A stretch of 64,000 nucleotides of DNA from [Pseudomonas] carboxydohydrogena (GTDB lineage: Bacteria; Pseudomonadota; Alphaproteobacteria; Rhizobiales; Xanthobacteraceae), in contig NZ_CP113162.1 in the NCBI RefSeq assembly GCF_029030725.1, positions 2,974,501 to 3,038,500 of the forward strand. The letters are read 5' to 3'. The translations under genes and the position numbers were made by a program. Each line of letters begins with the position of its first letter. Position 1 is the first letter of the stretch. Positions 26,716 to 35,077 of the stretch are shown here, piece after piece. The notes beneath the pieces are model-generated. The model saw only the letters and a list, made by a program, of their open reading frames with translations. It was not told where the DNA came from and searched no databases.

Positions 26716-27368
26716 CGATCCACCATCCATCCCACTCCCCTCACGTTGCGGATGGCCGATGCGCCGAGCTTCCTCCGGATCGCGTGGATCAGGAATTCGA
26801 CGGCGTTGCTTTCCACTTCCTCGTTCCAGCCGTAGATATGCCGTTCGATGTCGCTGCGGGACAGAATCGTACCGGGACGCGTCATGAGCGCCTGAAGAAG
26901 AGCAAACTCCCGGGCGGTCAGGCGGCTTCTCTCTCCATCCTGAACCGCCTCATGAGTCGAGGGATTCAAGCTGATTGCACCGTTGCTCAAGATCGCCGAG
27001 CCGCCGCTCTCCTGCCGGCGCAGGACCGCGCGCATGCGGGCAAGCAGTTCCCCGATTTCAAACGGCTTCACAACATAATCGTCAGCCCCGAGATCCAGCC
27101 CGTGGATGCGATCATCGATGGCGTCGCGCGCCGTCACAATGATGACGGGCAATCGACGGTCACCCTTCCGGAATTCACGTAGCACGTCCATGCCGTCAGG
27201 GGACGGTAGCCCAAGGTCGAGCAACGCCAGATCGTACGTCTCATTGCGAGACGCTTCGATCGCCGTATCGCCATCCATCACCCAGTCAACCGCATAGGCG
27301 GCATCCTTCAGGGCCTGAGCCACGGCCGCTCCTACCATTTGATCGTCTTCTATCAACAAGACACGCAT
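26712..27368 (-). CDS. OmpR-family response regulator 1 (QseB/PmrA type)
   Basis: 218 residues. The receiver domain has Asp8/Asp9, phospho-acceptor Asp51, Thr79 and Lys101; the C-terminal winged helix includes LTAREFALLQALM and the DNA-contact turn VEFLIHAIRRKLG. It is close to the second regulator at 33104 (both contain ALKDAAYAVDWV). A CTAAGAT-N4-CTAAGTC repeat lies 47 bases upstream, which suggests autoregulation. ATG 27368 starts directly with the conserved MRVLLIEDD; longer versions to 27428 are rejected. Confidence 0.95.
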   Translation of the reverse strand: MRVLLIEDDQMVGAAVAQALKDAAYAVDWVMDGDTAIEASRNETYDLALLDLGLPSPDGMDVLREFRKGDRRLPVIIVTARDAIDDRIHGLDLGADDYVVKPFEIGELLARMRAVLRRQESGGSAILSNGAISLNPSTHEAVQDGERSRLTAREFALLQALMTRPGTILSRSDIERHIYGWNEEVESNAVEFLIHAIRRKLGASAIRNVRGVGWMVDR

Positions 27369-27415
27369 CGAGCACCGCTTCCTGACGGGACACATCTCGC
27401 GCGCATCCCGCATCA

Positions 27416-27433
27416 GACTTAGCACCATCTTAG
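27416..27433 (-). promoter_or_regulatory. OmpR/PmrA-type direct-repeat operator, site B
   Basis: On the - strand it reads CTAAGAT-GGTG-CTAAGTC, two mismatched bases in one half compared with sites A, C and D. It ends 47 bases before the response-regulator start at 27368 and likely serves autoregulation. Confidence 0.65.
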
Positions 27434-27479
27434 CGTCGAAACACCCGCTCGCGATCGGGTCTGGAAATGCTCGCCCCTC

Positions 27480-27497
27480 CTAAGTCGCCGCTAAGTC
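27480..27497 (+). promoter_or_regulatory. OmpR/PmrA-type direct-repeat operator, site C
   Basis: CTAAGTC-GCCG-CTAAGTC, a perfect repeat with period 11, lies 58 bases before the COG4705 gene at 27556. Together with site B it places both divergent units of this locus under the same control. Confidence 0.75.
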
Positions 27498-27555
27498 AAA
27501 CCTCGCACCGATGACCATCAGGATACACCAACGCCGGCCGAACCAGGAAGACGAC

Positions 27556-28335
27556 ATGGACCTCGCAAAAATCAGCCGAACCGAATCTCTGAACAAGGTG
27601 CCGGAAGTGACGCTGGCATTCTGGGTGATCAAGATACTGTCCACAACCGTCGGCGAGACCGGCGCGGACTATCTGGCTGTCCACGTCGGTTTGGGAACGG
27701 TCCTCACTGATTTCATAACGCTGACGCTCCTCGTTGCGGCACTGACAATTCAGCTTCGGACGTCACGCCATGTTCCATGGATTTACTGGCTCACCGTCGT
27801 GCTCGTCAGCATCGTCGGGACGCAGATCACCGATGCGCTCACCGATGGAATGGAGGTGAGCCTTTATGTCAGCACATCGGCATTCGGGGCCGCATTGGCG
27901 GCAACATTTGCAGTTTGGTACGCAGTGGAGCGAACTCTCTCGATCCACACGATCATGACCTTGAGACGCGAGTCGTTCTACTGGGCCGCCATTCTCTGCA
28001 CGTTCGCGCTCGGCACCGCTGCGGGCGATCTGGCGACGGAGGCGCTCGGACTCGGATTCAACATGGGCGTGATCATTTTCGGAGCGATGATCGCCTCCGT
28101 CACGATGGCATATGTCCTCGGCGCAAACGCGGTGCTGTGCTTCTGGCTGGCCTACATCTTGACAAGGCCTTTGGGGGCTTCTCTCGGCGATCTGCTGTCA
28201 CAGTCGCGCGAATACGGCGGGATGGGACTGGGTTCGATCTATACCAGTATCGTCTTCCTCACTCTCATCACCATCCTGGTTGCATTCCTGAGCCTCGACC
28301 AACGTCAGGCACAATCATCCTCGACAAAATTCTAG
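27556..28335 (+). CDS. COG4705-type multi-pass membrane protein (copy 1)
   Basis: 259 residues made of two similar halves, each with several membrane segments. The repeated motifs K(I/V)PEVTLAFWVIKIL...TVGETGADYL and RPLGASLGDLLS mark the uncharacterized membrane protein group COG4705. The conserved Glu/Asp in GETGAD and GD suggests a metal- or proton-binding channel, but no function is established. ATG 27556 follows AGGAAG. The gene is divergent from response regulator 1 and begins a three-gene operon with a secreted helical protein and a second COG4705 copy. Confidence 0.8.
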   Translation: MDLAKISRTESLNKVPEVTLAFWVIKILSTTVGETGADYLAVHVGLGTVLTDFITLTLLVAALTIQLRTSRHVPWIYWLTVVLVSIVGTQITDALTDGMEVSLYVSTSAFGAALAATFAVWYAVERTLSIHTIMTLRRESFYWAAILCTFALGTAAGDLATEALGLGFNMGVIIFGAMIASVTMAYVLGANAVLCFWLAYILTRPLGASLGDLLSQSREYGGMGLGSIYTSIVFLTLITILVAFLSLDQRQAQSSSTKF

Positions 28336-28372
28336 AACTCCCTGAGTCAAAAATCCCACAAGGAGATCGCAC

Positions 28373-28792
28373 ATGCCTGCTCAAAACTCGTTCCGCCCCA
28401 TGCTCGCGTTGATACTGATCGGCGCGGTTCTCTCGATAGGCGCCCTCCCTTCCATTTTCGGCGGGTTCATGGCTCCAAAGGTTGCGGAGGCTGCATCTCC
28501 GGCCAGGCTGGGTGATCTCGGCCGTTTCCAGAAGATTGCGATCGATGCGCGGGCACTGCTCGACAAAAACGATATCGCCGGAGCGAAGACGCGCATGAAG
28601 GACCTCGAAACGGCATGGGACGAAGCTGAAGCCGGCCTCAAGCCGCGGGCGTCCGCAGAGTGGCATAGCGTCGACAAGGCAATCGACCGTGCGCTCACGG
28701 CGATCAGAGCATCCGCGCCCGACCTGACGAACTGTAAAAACGCTCTCGATGATCTGATCGCCGCCATGGATCGAAGTGGCGGGAAAGCCTGA
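28373..28792 (+). CDS. Membrane-anchored or secreted helical protein, 139 residues
   Basis: One hydrophobic segment at about residues 9-32 acts as signal or anchor (a possible cleavage site lies near VAEA, residue 40). The rest is helical and charged, with repeated heptad-like patterns ([29 protein letters not shown] region). A single Cys (NCKNAL) is near the C-terminus. It sits between two COG4705 genes and has its own strong ribosome site (AAGGAGAT). It may be a periplasmic partner of the two membrane proteins; this is inference from order only. Confidence 0.7.
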   Translation: MPAQNSFRPMLALILIGAVLSIGALPSIFGGFMAPKVAEAASPARLGDLGRFQKIAIDARALLDKNDIAGAKTRMKDLETAWDEAEAGLKPRASAEWHSVDKAIDRALTAIRASAPDLTNCKNALDDLIAAMDRSGGKA

Positions 28793-28844
28793 ACGGCCGA
28801 TGGCCTCTGCGAACCATCCATGACCTGAATGAAAGCTACTTCCG

Positions 28845-29639
28845 ATGAAGCTCCTACCGAGAGATGAATTAACTGGAACCCTGGCCAAGGTCCCCGCCGT
28901 CACGCTTGGCTTCTGGATCATCAAGATTCTGGCGACGACTCTTGGTGAAACTGGCGGCGACGCGCTCACCATGAGCGTATTCCACGCTGACACCAATGCG
29001 CACAACGGCGGATACCTGATCGGCACCGGGATTTTCCTTGCGGTGTTCGTCGCCGCGGTCGCGGCCCAGATCTCAACGAAGAAATTCAATCCCTGGATCT
29101 ACTGGCTGGCCATCGTGGCATCGACGACCGTGGGAACGGCCATGGCGGACTTCTTCGACCGCTCGTTGGGGATCGGATACACGGGCGGCTCATCGATCCT
29201 CTTCCTTTGTGTTCTGGCGTCCCTGACGGTCTGGTATTTTGTCATGGGAAGCATCGATGTTCAGACCGTCGCGACTCCCAAGGTCGAAATATTTTACTGG
29301 GTCGCGATCACATTCTCGCAGACTCTTGGCACCGCCCTCGGCGACTGGCTCGCCGATACGGGAGGGCTCGGCTATGATGGCGGCGCGCTGGTCTTTGGGA
29401 GCGCGCTCGTGGTCGTCGCGGCGCTGTATTATTGGACGAACGTCTCGCGGGTACTTCTGTTCTGGGCGGCCTTCATTCTCACCAGACCGCTCGGGGCAAC
29501 TGTCGGCGATTTCCTGGACAAACCGTTGGCGCACGGCGGCCTCGCGCTGAGCCGATACACAGCCTCAGCCGTCCTTGCCGCGCTCATCGTGGCATTGGTT
29601 GCCTCGCTGCCGCAGCGCGCGGGTCAGCATCCGGCATGA
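28845..29639 (+). CDS. COG4705-type multi-pass membrane protein (copy 2)
   Basis: 264 residues, paralogous to the gene at 27556: both start L...KVPxVTLxFWxIKIL and contain GETG(A/G)D and TRPLGA(S/T)(L/V)GD. Here the two internal halves are also visible (GTAMADFFDRSLGIGYTGG and GTALGDWLADTGGLGYDGG). The two copies differ in the first periplasmic loop, where this one has an insert rich in His/Asn (HADTNAHNGG). They may form a heteromer. The ribosome site before ATG 28845 is weak. Confidence 0.8.
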   Translation: MKLLPRDELTGTLAKVPAVTLGFWIIKILATTLGETGGDALTMSVFHADTNAHNGGYLIGTGIFLAVFVAAVAAQISTKKFNPWIYWLAIVASTTVGTAMADFFDRSLGIGYTGGSSILFLCVLASLTVWYFVMGSIDVQTVATPKVEIFYWVAITFSQTLGTALGDWLADTGGLGYDGGALVFGSALVVVAALYYWTNVSRVLLFWAAFILTRPLGATVGDFLDKPLAHGGLALSRYTASAVLAALIVALVASLPQRAGQHPA

Positions 29640-29763
29640 CTCTGAAAAGAGCGCCATGCTCTGATTTCCGGTAACGGGTGACCCGCGAGGATACCCGGCT
29701 GCTGCCGGTCAAGACGCCGGTCCTGAGCGGCCACTAACATCATCGCCGAAAGGCAACCCGCCT

Positions 29764-29979
29764 TTACTCTCGCAGCAATTCAAGAGCCCTGCCCTTGTGA
29801 GCCGCGACATGGTCGGTCTTGTCGCTTTTGATTTCGTACTGGGGGCACTCCTGCGAGGCGTGATGCATGTGGCCCTTGTAATCGAAGTCCCGCGTGTGGA
29901 TGGCGATGACTGTCCCCGACACCCATCCCGCCTCGGAGTGCCAGCCCACATGATCGCCGATCTTGAATCCTTCAGCCAT
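29764..29979 (-). CDS. DUF2945 (HVA1/Tudor-like) protein
   Basis: 71 residues. FKIGDHVGWHSEAGWVSGTV at the N-terminus and the PQYEIKSDKT segment are the signature of DUF2945, a small SH3/Tudor-like fold. Function is not known; members are common beside stress genes. It starts 12 bases after the DUF488 stop, so the two are likely co-transcribed. Confidence 0.88.
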   Translation of the reverse strand: MAEGFKIGDHVGWHSEAGWVSGTVIAIHTRDFDYKGHMHHASQECPQYEIKSDKTDHVAAHKGRALELLRE

Positions 29980-29991
29980 GTCGCGAACTCC

Positions 29992-30363
29992 TCATTTTTG
30001 CAAAAGGACGTCCTTCAATACGACCGCATCGTTATGTTCTTCGTCATGCGCGCTGTAGACGAGAGTGACAGTTTTCGCCTTCGCCAGCGCGCGAAGGTGG
30101 TCGAGTTTCTCCGCATGTTGCCGCAACTCACTCCTGTAGCGGCGCTGAAATTCCGCCCAGCGGGCGGGATCGTGACCGAACCACTGACGCAACCCGGAGC
30201 TTGGCGCGATCTCCTTCATCCAATCGTCAAGGGCGGCTTTCGCCTTGCTCACGCCGCGCGGCCAGAGCCGATCAATAAGAATACGCACCCCGTCCTCCGG
30301 TTCCGCCGGAACGTAAGCGCGCTTCAACCGAAGATGCGAAGCCGGGAACGGTGGTTTTGTCAT
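29992..30363 (-). CDS. DUF488 family protein
   Basis: 123 residues. The conserved block DRLWPRGVSK...WMKEIAPSSGLRQWFGHD and the closing LVYSAHDEEHNDAVVLKDVL define DUF488 (YeaO-like). The family is uncharacterized. ATG 30363 is chosen because the family's conserved part begins shortly after it; 18 further residues upstream look random. It forms a pair with the DUF2945 gene. Confidence 0.88.
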   Translation of the reverse strand: MTKPPFPASHLRLKRAYVPAEPEDGVRILIDRLWPRGVSKAKAALDDWMKEIAPSSGLRQWFGHDPARWAEFQRRYRSELRQHAEKLDHLRALAKAKTVTLVYSAHDEEHNDAVVLKDVLLQK

Positions 30364-30484
30364 GCGTCTGACCCTGCCGCGCCGGGCCTTGCCCCGGGCA
30401 CACGGCACCTCAAACAATACGACTGCACCTTTCCGTTGGGGTCAAGAACCAGAATGCCCGTCATTCATCGGCGCTGCCCATACG

Positions 30485-30513
30485 AAAAAGGGGAGTGGCC
30501 ATCGCCACTCCCC
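30485..30513 (-). terminator. Rho-independent terminator of TonB receptor 2
   Basis: A perfect 10-bp stem GGGGAGTGGC/GCCACTCCCC with loop CATC is followed, on the - strand, by a T-run (AAAAA at 30485-30489). It lies 32 bases after the receptor stop at 30545. Confidence 0.85.
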
Positions 30514-30544
30514 TCCTCCGGCAAGCTCATTCCAGCGGGGCTGC

Positions 30545-32911
30545 CTAGAATTTCGCTCGCGCCAGCACGCGGAAGGTCCGGCCCTGACCGGGAGAAAGAT
30601 TGTTGTTGCTATCGGCACTAGCCCAATAACCTTTGTCGAAAATATTCTCCACGTTGAGCTGACCGCTCCAGGTCTCGTTGACTTTCAGATAGAGCGCCGC
30701 GTCCACTCGAACGAACCCGGGCAGCCTCACGGTATCGTCGTTGCTCGCATAGGAGTTACCGAGATAGACCACGCCGACAGCGGCCGCCCACCGCGGGTTG
30801 AACTGATATTTGTTCCACCAGGAGAATTGGTTATAGGGCACGAGTTGCACGCGATTGCCTGCCACGATCGTCGTGGACAAGTCCTTGGCAATTCGTGCAT
30901 CCGTGTAGGCGTACCCCAGGATCGACTGCCAATCGGCGGTGACATAACCGTTAAGAGTGGTCTCAAAGCCACGCACCGTCGTCGCCCCGTTCGGCAGCGA
31001 GAATCCTACCCTGTTGGGATCATTAATCGGCTGATTGGTCCGATGGAGTTCATATAAAGCAGCGGTCCACATTAACTTCGGATTGATGCTCCACTTCGCA
31101 CCAACTTCGGTATTCTCAAACTTCTGAGGATCAAGAATGAGGGTCGAGTCGGACAAAGCACTGAACTGGTCGCCCGATGCCGGCAAATACGAGATGCTGT
31201 AGGCGCCATAGAGCGACACATTATCGATCGGCTTGAAGATCACCCCGACGCGGGGAGATATCTTGTCATCGACACGGTTGCGTGTCAGGCCTCCCGGAAT
31301 GTTCCGGTCGGTCGCGGTCATATCGAAGCGATCATACCGAACGCCTGCGATCAACTGTAGCCAACGCGTCACGTCGATCTGATCCTGCGCGTAAGCCGAC
31401 GAAACATTCAGGCGGTAAACGCTGTTCGAATCACCCGATGACTGGCCGGGCGCGGGATTATTATTGATGTTGTGAGTGAACGTGACTGGACCAAAATAGG
31501 TCGGGTCGAAGGGGTTGCGCGCGACCGACGTCGCACCATTAAAGGTTCCGCTCTCACGATAGCCAAGACCGGTCTGCCGACCGAATTCCGTGCCGAATGC
31601 GATCGTGTGGAAAATCGGCCCTGTAAACGCCTTGTAGGTAAAATCAGTCTGGTTGAACAGATTCTCGCGGTCCGTCGTATTCCGGTAGGCGCTTAGATTC
31701 ATCGTCCCCGTGCCGGGGCCGGTGACCGTCGCCGCGCTGCCGGGATAGATGTTGGTGTAGCCGCGATTGTAGTCGGCATACATCGTCGAATTCTTGACGG
31801 TCAGGCCGTTGCCGAAATCATGATCGATCACCGCCATCGTGGTCTGCACGTCGGCATAGGCGTCGTTGTAGGCCGGACTGCCGAAGAATTTCGAGAAGTC
31901 GTTGTTCGGCACGAACGGCACGGTCGGGTTGAAGCGGCTCGTTCCCGTTGCCGCGAGAGACGGGTTGCCGCGATCCGCCAGCTCCTTGTCGTGATAATAC
32001 TCGTAAGAGAGCTTGATCCTGGTGTCGTCGGTCGGCTTCCAGGTCAAGGTCGGATTGATGCCGTAACGCTCGAGCCGCCCGAAATCTCGGAACGTGTCCG
32101 AACCTTCGTAGAAGGCATTGAGACGAACCGCGACCTTGTCGTTGACCGCCTGACCCGCATCGATCGTGAAACGGCGATCGCCCCACGAGCCGGTCTGCGC
32201 AGTGGCTTCATAAATGCGCTGGCCATCGGCTTCCTTCAGCGTGCGATTGACGAGACCGCCACCCGCGCCGCGCCCGAACGTCAGCGCGCTCGGCCCCTTG
32301 ATGACCTCGAGGCTCTGGGTGTTGTAAAGATCGCGGAAATACTGAACGTCGTCGCGGAAGCCGTTGACGAAGAAGTTCGCGCTGGAATCGACGCCGCGAA
32401 TCACGAGTTCGTCGCGGTTGCCCTCGCCCTGATGCACCGTTACGCCCGGAATATAACGGGTGATATCGGTGATGCTGCGGGTCGCCTGATCATCGAGCAT
32501 CTGCTTCGGCACAACATTGACCGACTGCGCGATGTTCAGAAGCGACGTGTTGGTCTTGGTGGCGACCGACGTGCTGTTCGAATAATATCCCACGGTGCCG
32601 GTGCGCGCATCGAAGGTGGCCGTGTTCGCCACCGGCGCCGGTGGCTGCTGCGTCTGCGGCTGACCCGAACGGCGCGTGGCGCGGCGCGCACTCGACGAGG
32701 ATGAAGCCGACCTTTGCCGCTTGTGCGCCGCCCGCGGCTTCGCCGCATCGATCGTCACCGCCGGCAACGTCGCGTTGGTTTGTCCGGCGGCCTGCTGGGC
32801 ATGGACGCAACCTGGAAATACCAAAAGGCTGAGTGCGGCGTACGCTGTTGACCCCAGAGCTATATTAAGAATCCGGCCCCTGACCAGGGCCGGGCGGATT
32901 GCGGATACCAT
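30545..32911 (-). CDS. TonB-dependent siderophore receptor (FhuA/Fiu superfamily)
   Basis: 788 residues. A signal peptide ends near VHA (residue 38). A Ser/Arg-rich linker precedes the plug (LLNIAQSVNVVPKQMLDDQ, region 130-160) and a long barrel ends in Phe (FRVLARAKF). ATG 32911 with GGGGGACATA upstream is preferred over a TTG at 32923. It probably imports a ferric siderophore. The gene is divergent from response regulator 2. Its promoter holds both the two-component repeat (32982-32999) and an ICE-like element (33011-33027), so it may integrate iron status with the envelope signal. Confidence 0.93.
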   Translation of the reverse strand: MVSAIRPALVRGRILNIALGSTAYAALSLLVFPGCVHAQQAAGQTNATLPAVTIDAAKPRAAHKRQRSASSSSSARRATRRSGQPQTQQPPAPVANTATFDARTGTVGYYSNSTSVATKTNTSLLNIAQSVNVVPKQMLDDQATRSITDITRYIPGVTVHQGEGNRDELVIRGVDSSANFFVNGFRDDVQYFRDLYNTQSLEVIKGPSALTFGRGAGGGLVNRTLKEADGQRIYEATAQTGSWGDRRFTIDAGQAVNDKVAVRLNAFYEGSDTFRDFGRLERYGINPTLTWKPTDDTRIKLSYEYYHDKELADRGNPSLAATGTSRFNPTVPFVPNNDFSKFFGSPAYNDAYADVQTTMAVIDHDFGNGLTVKNSTMYADYNRGYTNIYPGSAATVTGPGTGTMNLSAYRNTTDRENLFNQTDFTYKAFTGPIFHTIAFGTEFGRQTGLGYRESGTFNGATSVARNPFDPTYFGPVTFTHNINNNPAPGQSSGDSNSVYRLNVSSAYAQDQIDVTRWLQLIAGVRYDRFDMTATDRNIPGGLTRNRVDDKISPRVGVIFKPIDNVSLYGAYSISYLPASGDQFSALSDSTLILDPQKFENTEVGAKWSINPKLMWTAALYELHRTNQPINDPNRVGFSLPNGATTVRGFETTLNGYVTADWQSILGYAYTDARIAKDLSTTIVAGNRVQLVPYNQFSWWNKYQFNPRWAAAVGVVYLGNSYASNDDTVRLPGFVRVDAALYLKVNETWSGQLNVENIFDKGYWASADSNNNLSPGQGRTFRVLARAKF

Positions 32912-32981
32912 TATGTCCCCCAAAAAACACTTTCGACCGCGGGATAGCGAAGTCGCGTGCTGTGGGGGCCATAAGTCCCCA

Positions 32982-32999
32982 GACTTAGGTGTGACTTAG
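32982..32999 (-). promoter_or_regulatory. OmpR/PmrA-type direct-repeat operator, site D
   Basis: On the - strand it reads CTAAGTC-ACAC-CTAAGTC and ends 70 bases before the receptor start at 32911. A further half-site in opposite orientation, ATAAGTC at 32971-32977, makes an inverted repeat TAAGTC-CCCA-GACTTA with the proximal half. It may also control the divergent regulator gene at 33104. Confidence 0.75.
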
Positions 33000-33010
33000 A
33001 TTTCCGACTG

Positions 33011-33027
33011 ATTGGAGAGCTTCTAAT
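33011..33027 (-). promoter_or_regulatory. Irr/ICE-like element before TonB receptor 2
   Basis: On the - strand it reads ATTAGAA-GCT-CTCCAAT, ending 99 bases before the receptor start. The left arm matches 6 of 7 ICE positions and shares TAGAAGCTCT with the element before TonB receptor 1. Confidence 0.45.
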
Positions 33028-33103
33028 TACATCGCCCTCAGCACCCTTGCGGCTTCCAAGGGAGATAGTAGTCAACAAACGGCGAGGAGCGGGGCATTGG
33101 TGG

Positions 33104-33763
33104 ATGCGGACCCTTTTGATCGAAGACGACCGGATGATCGGCGAGGCCATTCAACAGGCCTTAAAGGACGCCGCTTACGCCGTTGACTGGGTTCGCGACG
33201 TCGAGAGCGCCATGCTGGCCGCCAAATCGGAAAAATACGCCATAGCCCTACTCGATCTTGGGCTTCCCGTTCTCGATGGCCGTGAATTTCTCCGCGCTCT
33301 CCGTAACCAGCAACTTGCGATCCCTGTCATTGTCGTGACTGCGCAGGACGACGTGGAAAGCAAGGTCGACGGGCTTGATCTTGGCGCGGACGACTACATC
33401 ACCAAACCCTTCGACATGCGAGAGCTTCTCGCACGCATGCGGGCCATTCTTCGCCGCGAAAAAGGCACGCCAGCTACCCAGCTCAGCAACGGAATCTTGC
33501 GGCTGGACCCCGGAACCTTCGAGGCTTCGTATCGAGGAAAGAACGTCACCCTCACCTCCCGGGAATTCGCTCTCCTTCACGCGCTGCTGGTCCGCCCGGG
33601 CGTCATCGTGTCGCGAAACGAACTCGAAAAAGAGATTTACGGCTGGAACGAAGAAGTCGGAAGCAACGCGGTCGAATTCTTTATTCACTCCATACGCCGC
33701 AAGTTCGACACATCCATTATCCGTAACGTCCGAGGAATCGGGTGGATGGTCGACAGGCAATGA
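33104..33763 (+). CDS. OmpR-family response regulator 2 (QseB/PmrA type)
   Basis: 219 residues with receiver residues Asp8/Asp9, Asp51, Thr79 and Lys101, and a winged-helix DNA-binding domain ending IRNVRGIGWMVDRQ. It is strongly similar to regulator 1, including the recognition-helix region (NAVEF-I-H-IRRK), so the two may bind the same sites. ATG 33104 starts at MRTLLIEDD; the frame to 33047 is rejected. The gene is followed by its kinase with a 4-base ATGA overlap. Confidence 0.95.
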   Translation: MRTLLIEDDRMIGEAIQQALKDAAYAVDWVRDVESAMLAAKSEKYAIALLDLGLPVLDGREFLRALRNQQLAIPVIVVTAQDDVESKVDGLDLGADDYITKPFDMRELLARMRAILRREKGTPATQLSNGILRLDPGTFEASYRGKNVTLTSREFALLHALLVRPGVIVSRNELEKEIYGWNEEVGSNAVEFFIHSIRRKFDTSIIRNVRGIGWMVDRQ

Positions 33764-35073
33764 TGAAAAAATCCCTCCGCCGGAATTTGTTTTTCGGTAT
33801 CGTAACCACCGTTACGATAACGAGCTGCATCGCAGGGCTTCTTGCATACGACTGGGCATATGACGAAGCCATCGAGATGCAGGACTCGATCCTGATGCAC
33901 ATCTCGTCAATCGTGAAAACTCAGCCGCAGGATTCCATCGTTATCTCGCACCTGTATGGCGTCGATACGGACAATCACGCAATTCTGGTGCGGCAAGGAA
34001 AGGATAGCGACGAGACGACTTATCGGGCGTTGTGGTCTCTGCCGCCCGGCCTTCAGGACACAACCATCGACGGCACGGTTTATCGCGCTTTCCTTTCCGA
34101 CATGGCTCCCGACTCGCGGTTTGCGGTCCTTCAACAAATATCAGTTCGCGACGAGATCGGGACGGGCATGGCAATTCGGACCGCCGCTCCCATTCTCGTC
34201 CTGATTCCTCTCATCGTCATCATCATCGCATTTCTTCTCTCCTATTCGTTCAAGGTATTGGTCCGGCTCGGTCAGGAACTGGACAATCGTAGCGCCGATA
34301 ATCTTGATCCGCTTCCTCTTGCCGGCGCCCCGACTGAATTGCAGCCGTTTTTAACATCCCTGAACCAGATGTTTGAACGCGCCCAGACATCGATCGACCG
34401 GCAGAAGAAGTTCATAGGTGACGCGGCTCACGAACTGAGAACCCCGATCACCGCGCTGAGCATTCAGGCCGAGAATCTTGACGATACCGATCTGCCTGCG
34501 GACACGCGGCAGCGGATTGAAGCGGTGAAAGCCGGCACCCAGCGGACCAAACATCTTCTCGAGCAGCTTCTGGCCATGGCCCGTCAGGAAAGCGGCATCG
34601 CGCTCAACAAGGAGATCGAGATCGGCGAAGCCACCAAAAAGGTCGTTTCCAATTTGATCGAATTCGCCAATCGCAAGGAAATCGACCTTGGCCTCGAACA
34701 ATCCGAACCTCTCATCGTCCGGGCGGAAGTCATATCGATCGAAATGCTTCTTCGGAACGTCATAGATAATGCGATCACCTATACGCCCAGAGGCGGACGG
34801 ATCGACATCAGGCTGTCGCGCGTCGACGAATGGGCGGCGATATCCATCACCGATACAGGGCCCGGAATACCTGAAGACGAAATCGGCACCGTCTTCAGCC
34901 CTTTCGTTCGCGGCCAGTGGAACGATGCCGATGGGGCCGGGCTTGGCCTGTCGATTGTCCAGCGGACCGCAAATCAATTGAACGGGAAGGTACAATTGCA
35001 AAACAGGCCCGACCAACCGGGGCTCGTGGTCAGCATCTTCCTTCCCGTTCAGGACAACTCAGCGATTTTTTGA
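33760..35073 (+). CDS. Sensor histidine kinase 2 (QseC/PmrB type)
   Basis: 437 residues. Membrane segments at about 11-30 and 143-164 flank a periplasmic sensor. The H-box GDAAHELRTPITALS has His224; N-box VIDNAITYT, DTGPGIPE and GAGLGLSIV complete the kinase core. It is paralogous to kinase 1, sharing the first helix and AYDWAYDEAIEMQDSIL. The periplasmic part differs, so the two kinases may sense different signals. It converges with an MFS gene whose stop is 5 bases away. Confidence 0.93.
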   Translation: MMKKSLRRNLFFGIVTTVTITSCIAGLLAYDWAYDEAIEMQDSILMHISSIVKTQPQDSIVISHLYGVDTDNHAILVRQGKDSDETTYRALWSLPPGLQDTTIDGTVYRAFLSDMAPDSRFAVLQQISVRDEIGTGMAIRTAAPILVLIPLIVIIIAFLLSYSFKVLVRLGQELDNRSADNLDPLPLAGAPTELQPFLTSLNQMFERAQTSIDRQKKFIGDAAHELRTPITALSIQAENLDDTDLPADTRQRIEAVKAGTQRTKHLLEQLLAMARQESGIALNKEIEIGEATKKVVSNLIEFANRKEIDLGLEQSEPLIVRAEVISIEMLLRNVIDNAITYTPRGGRIDIRLSRVDEWAAISITDTGPGIPEDEIGTVFSPFVRGQWNDADGAGLGLSIVQRTANQLNGKVQLQNRPDQPGLVVSIFLPVQDNSAIF

Positions 35074-35077
35074 AATC

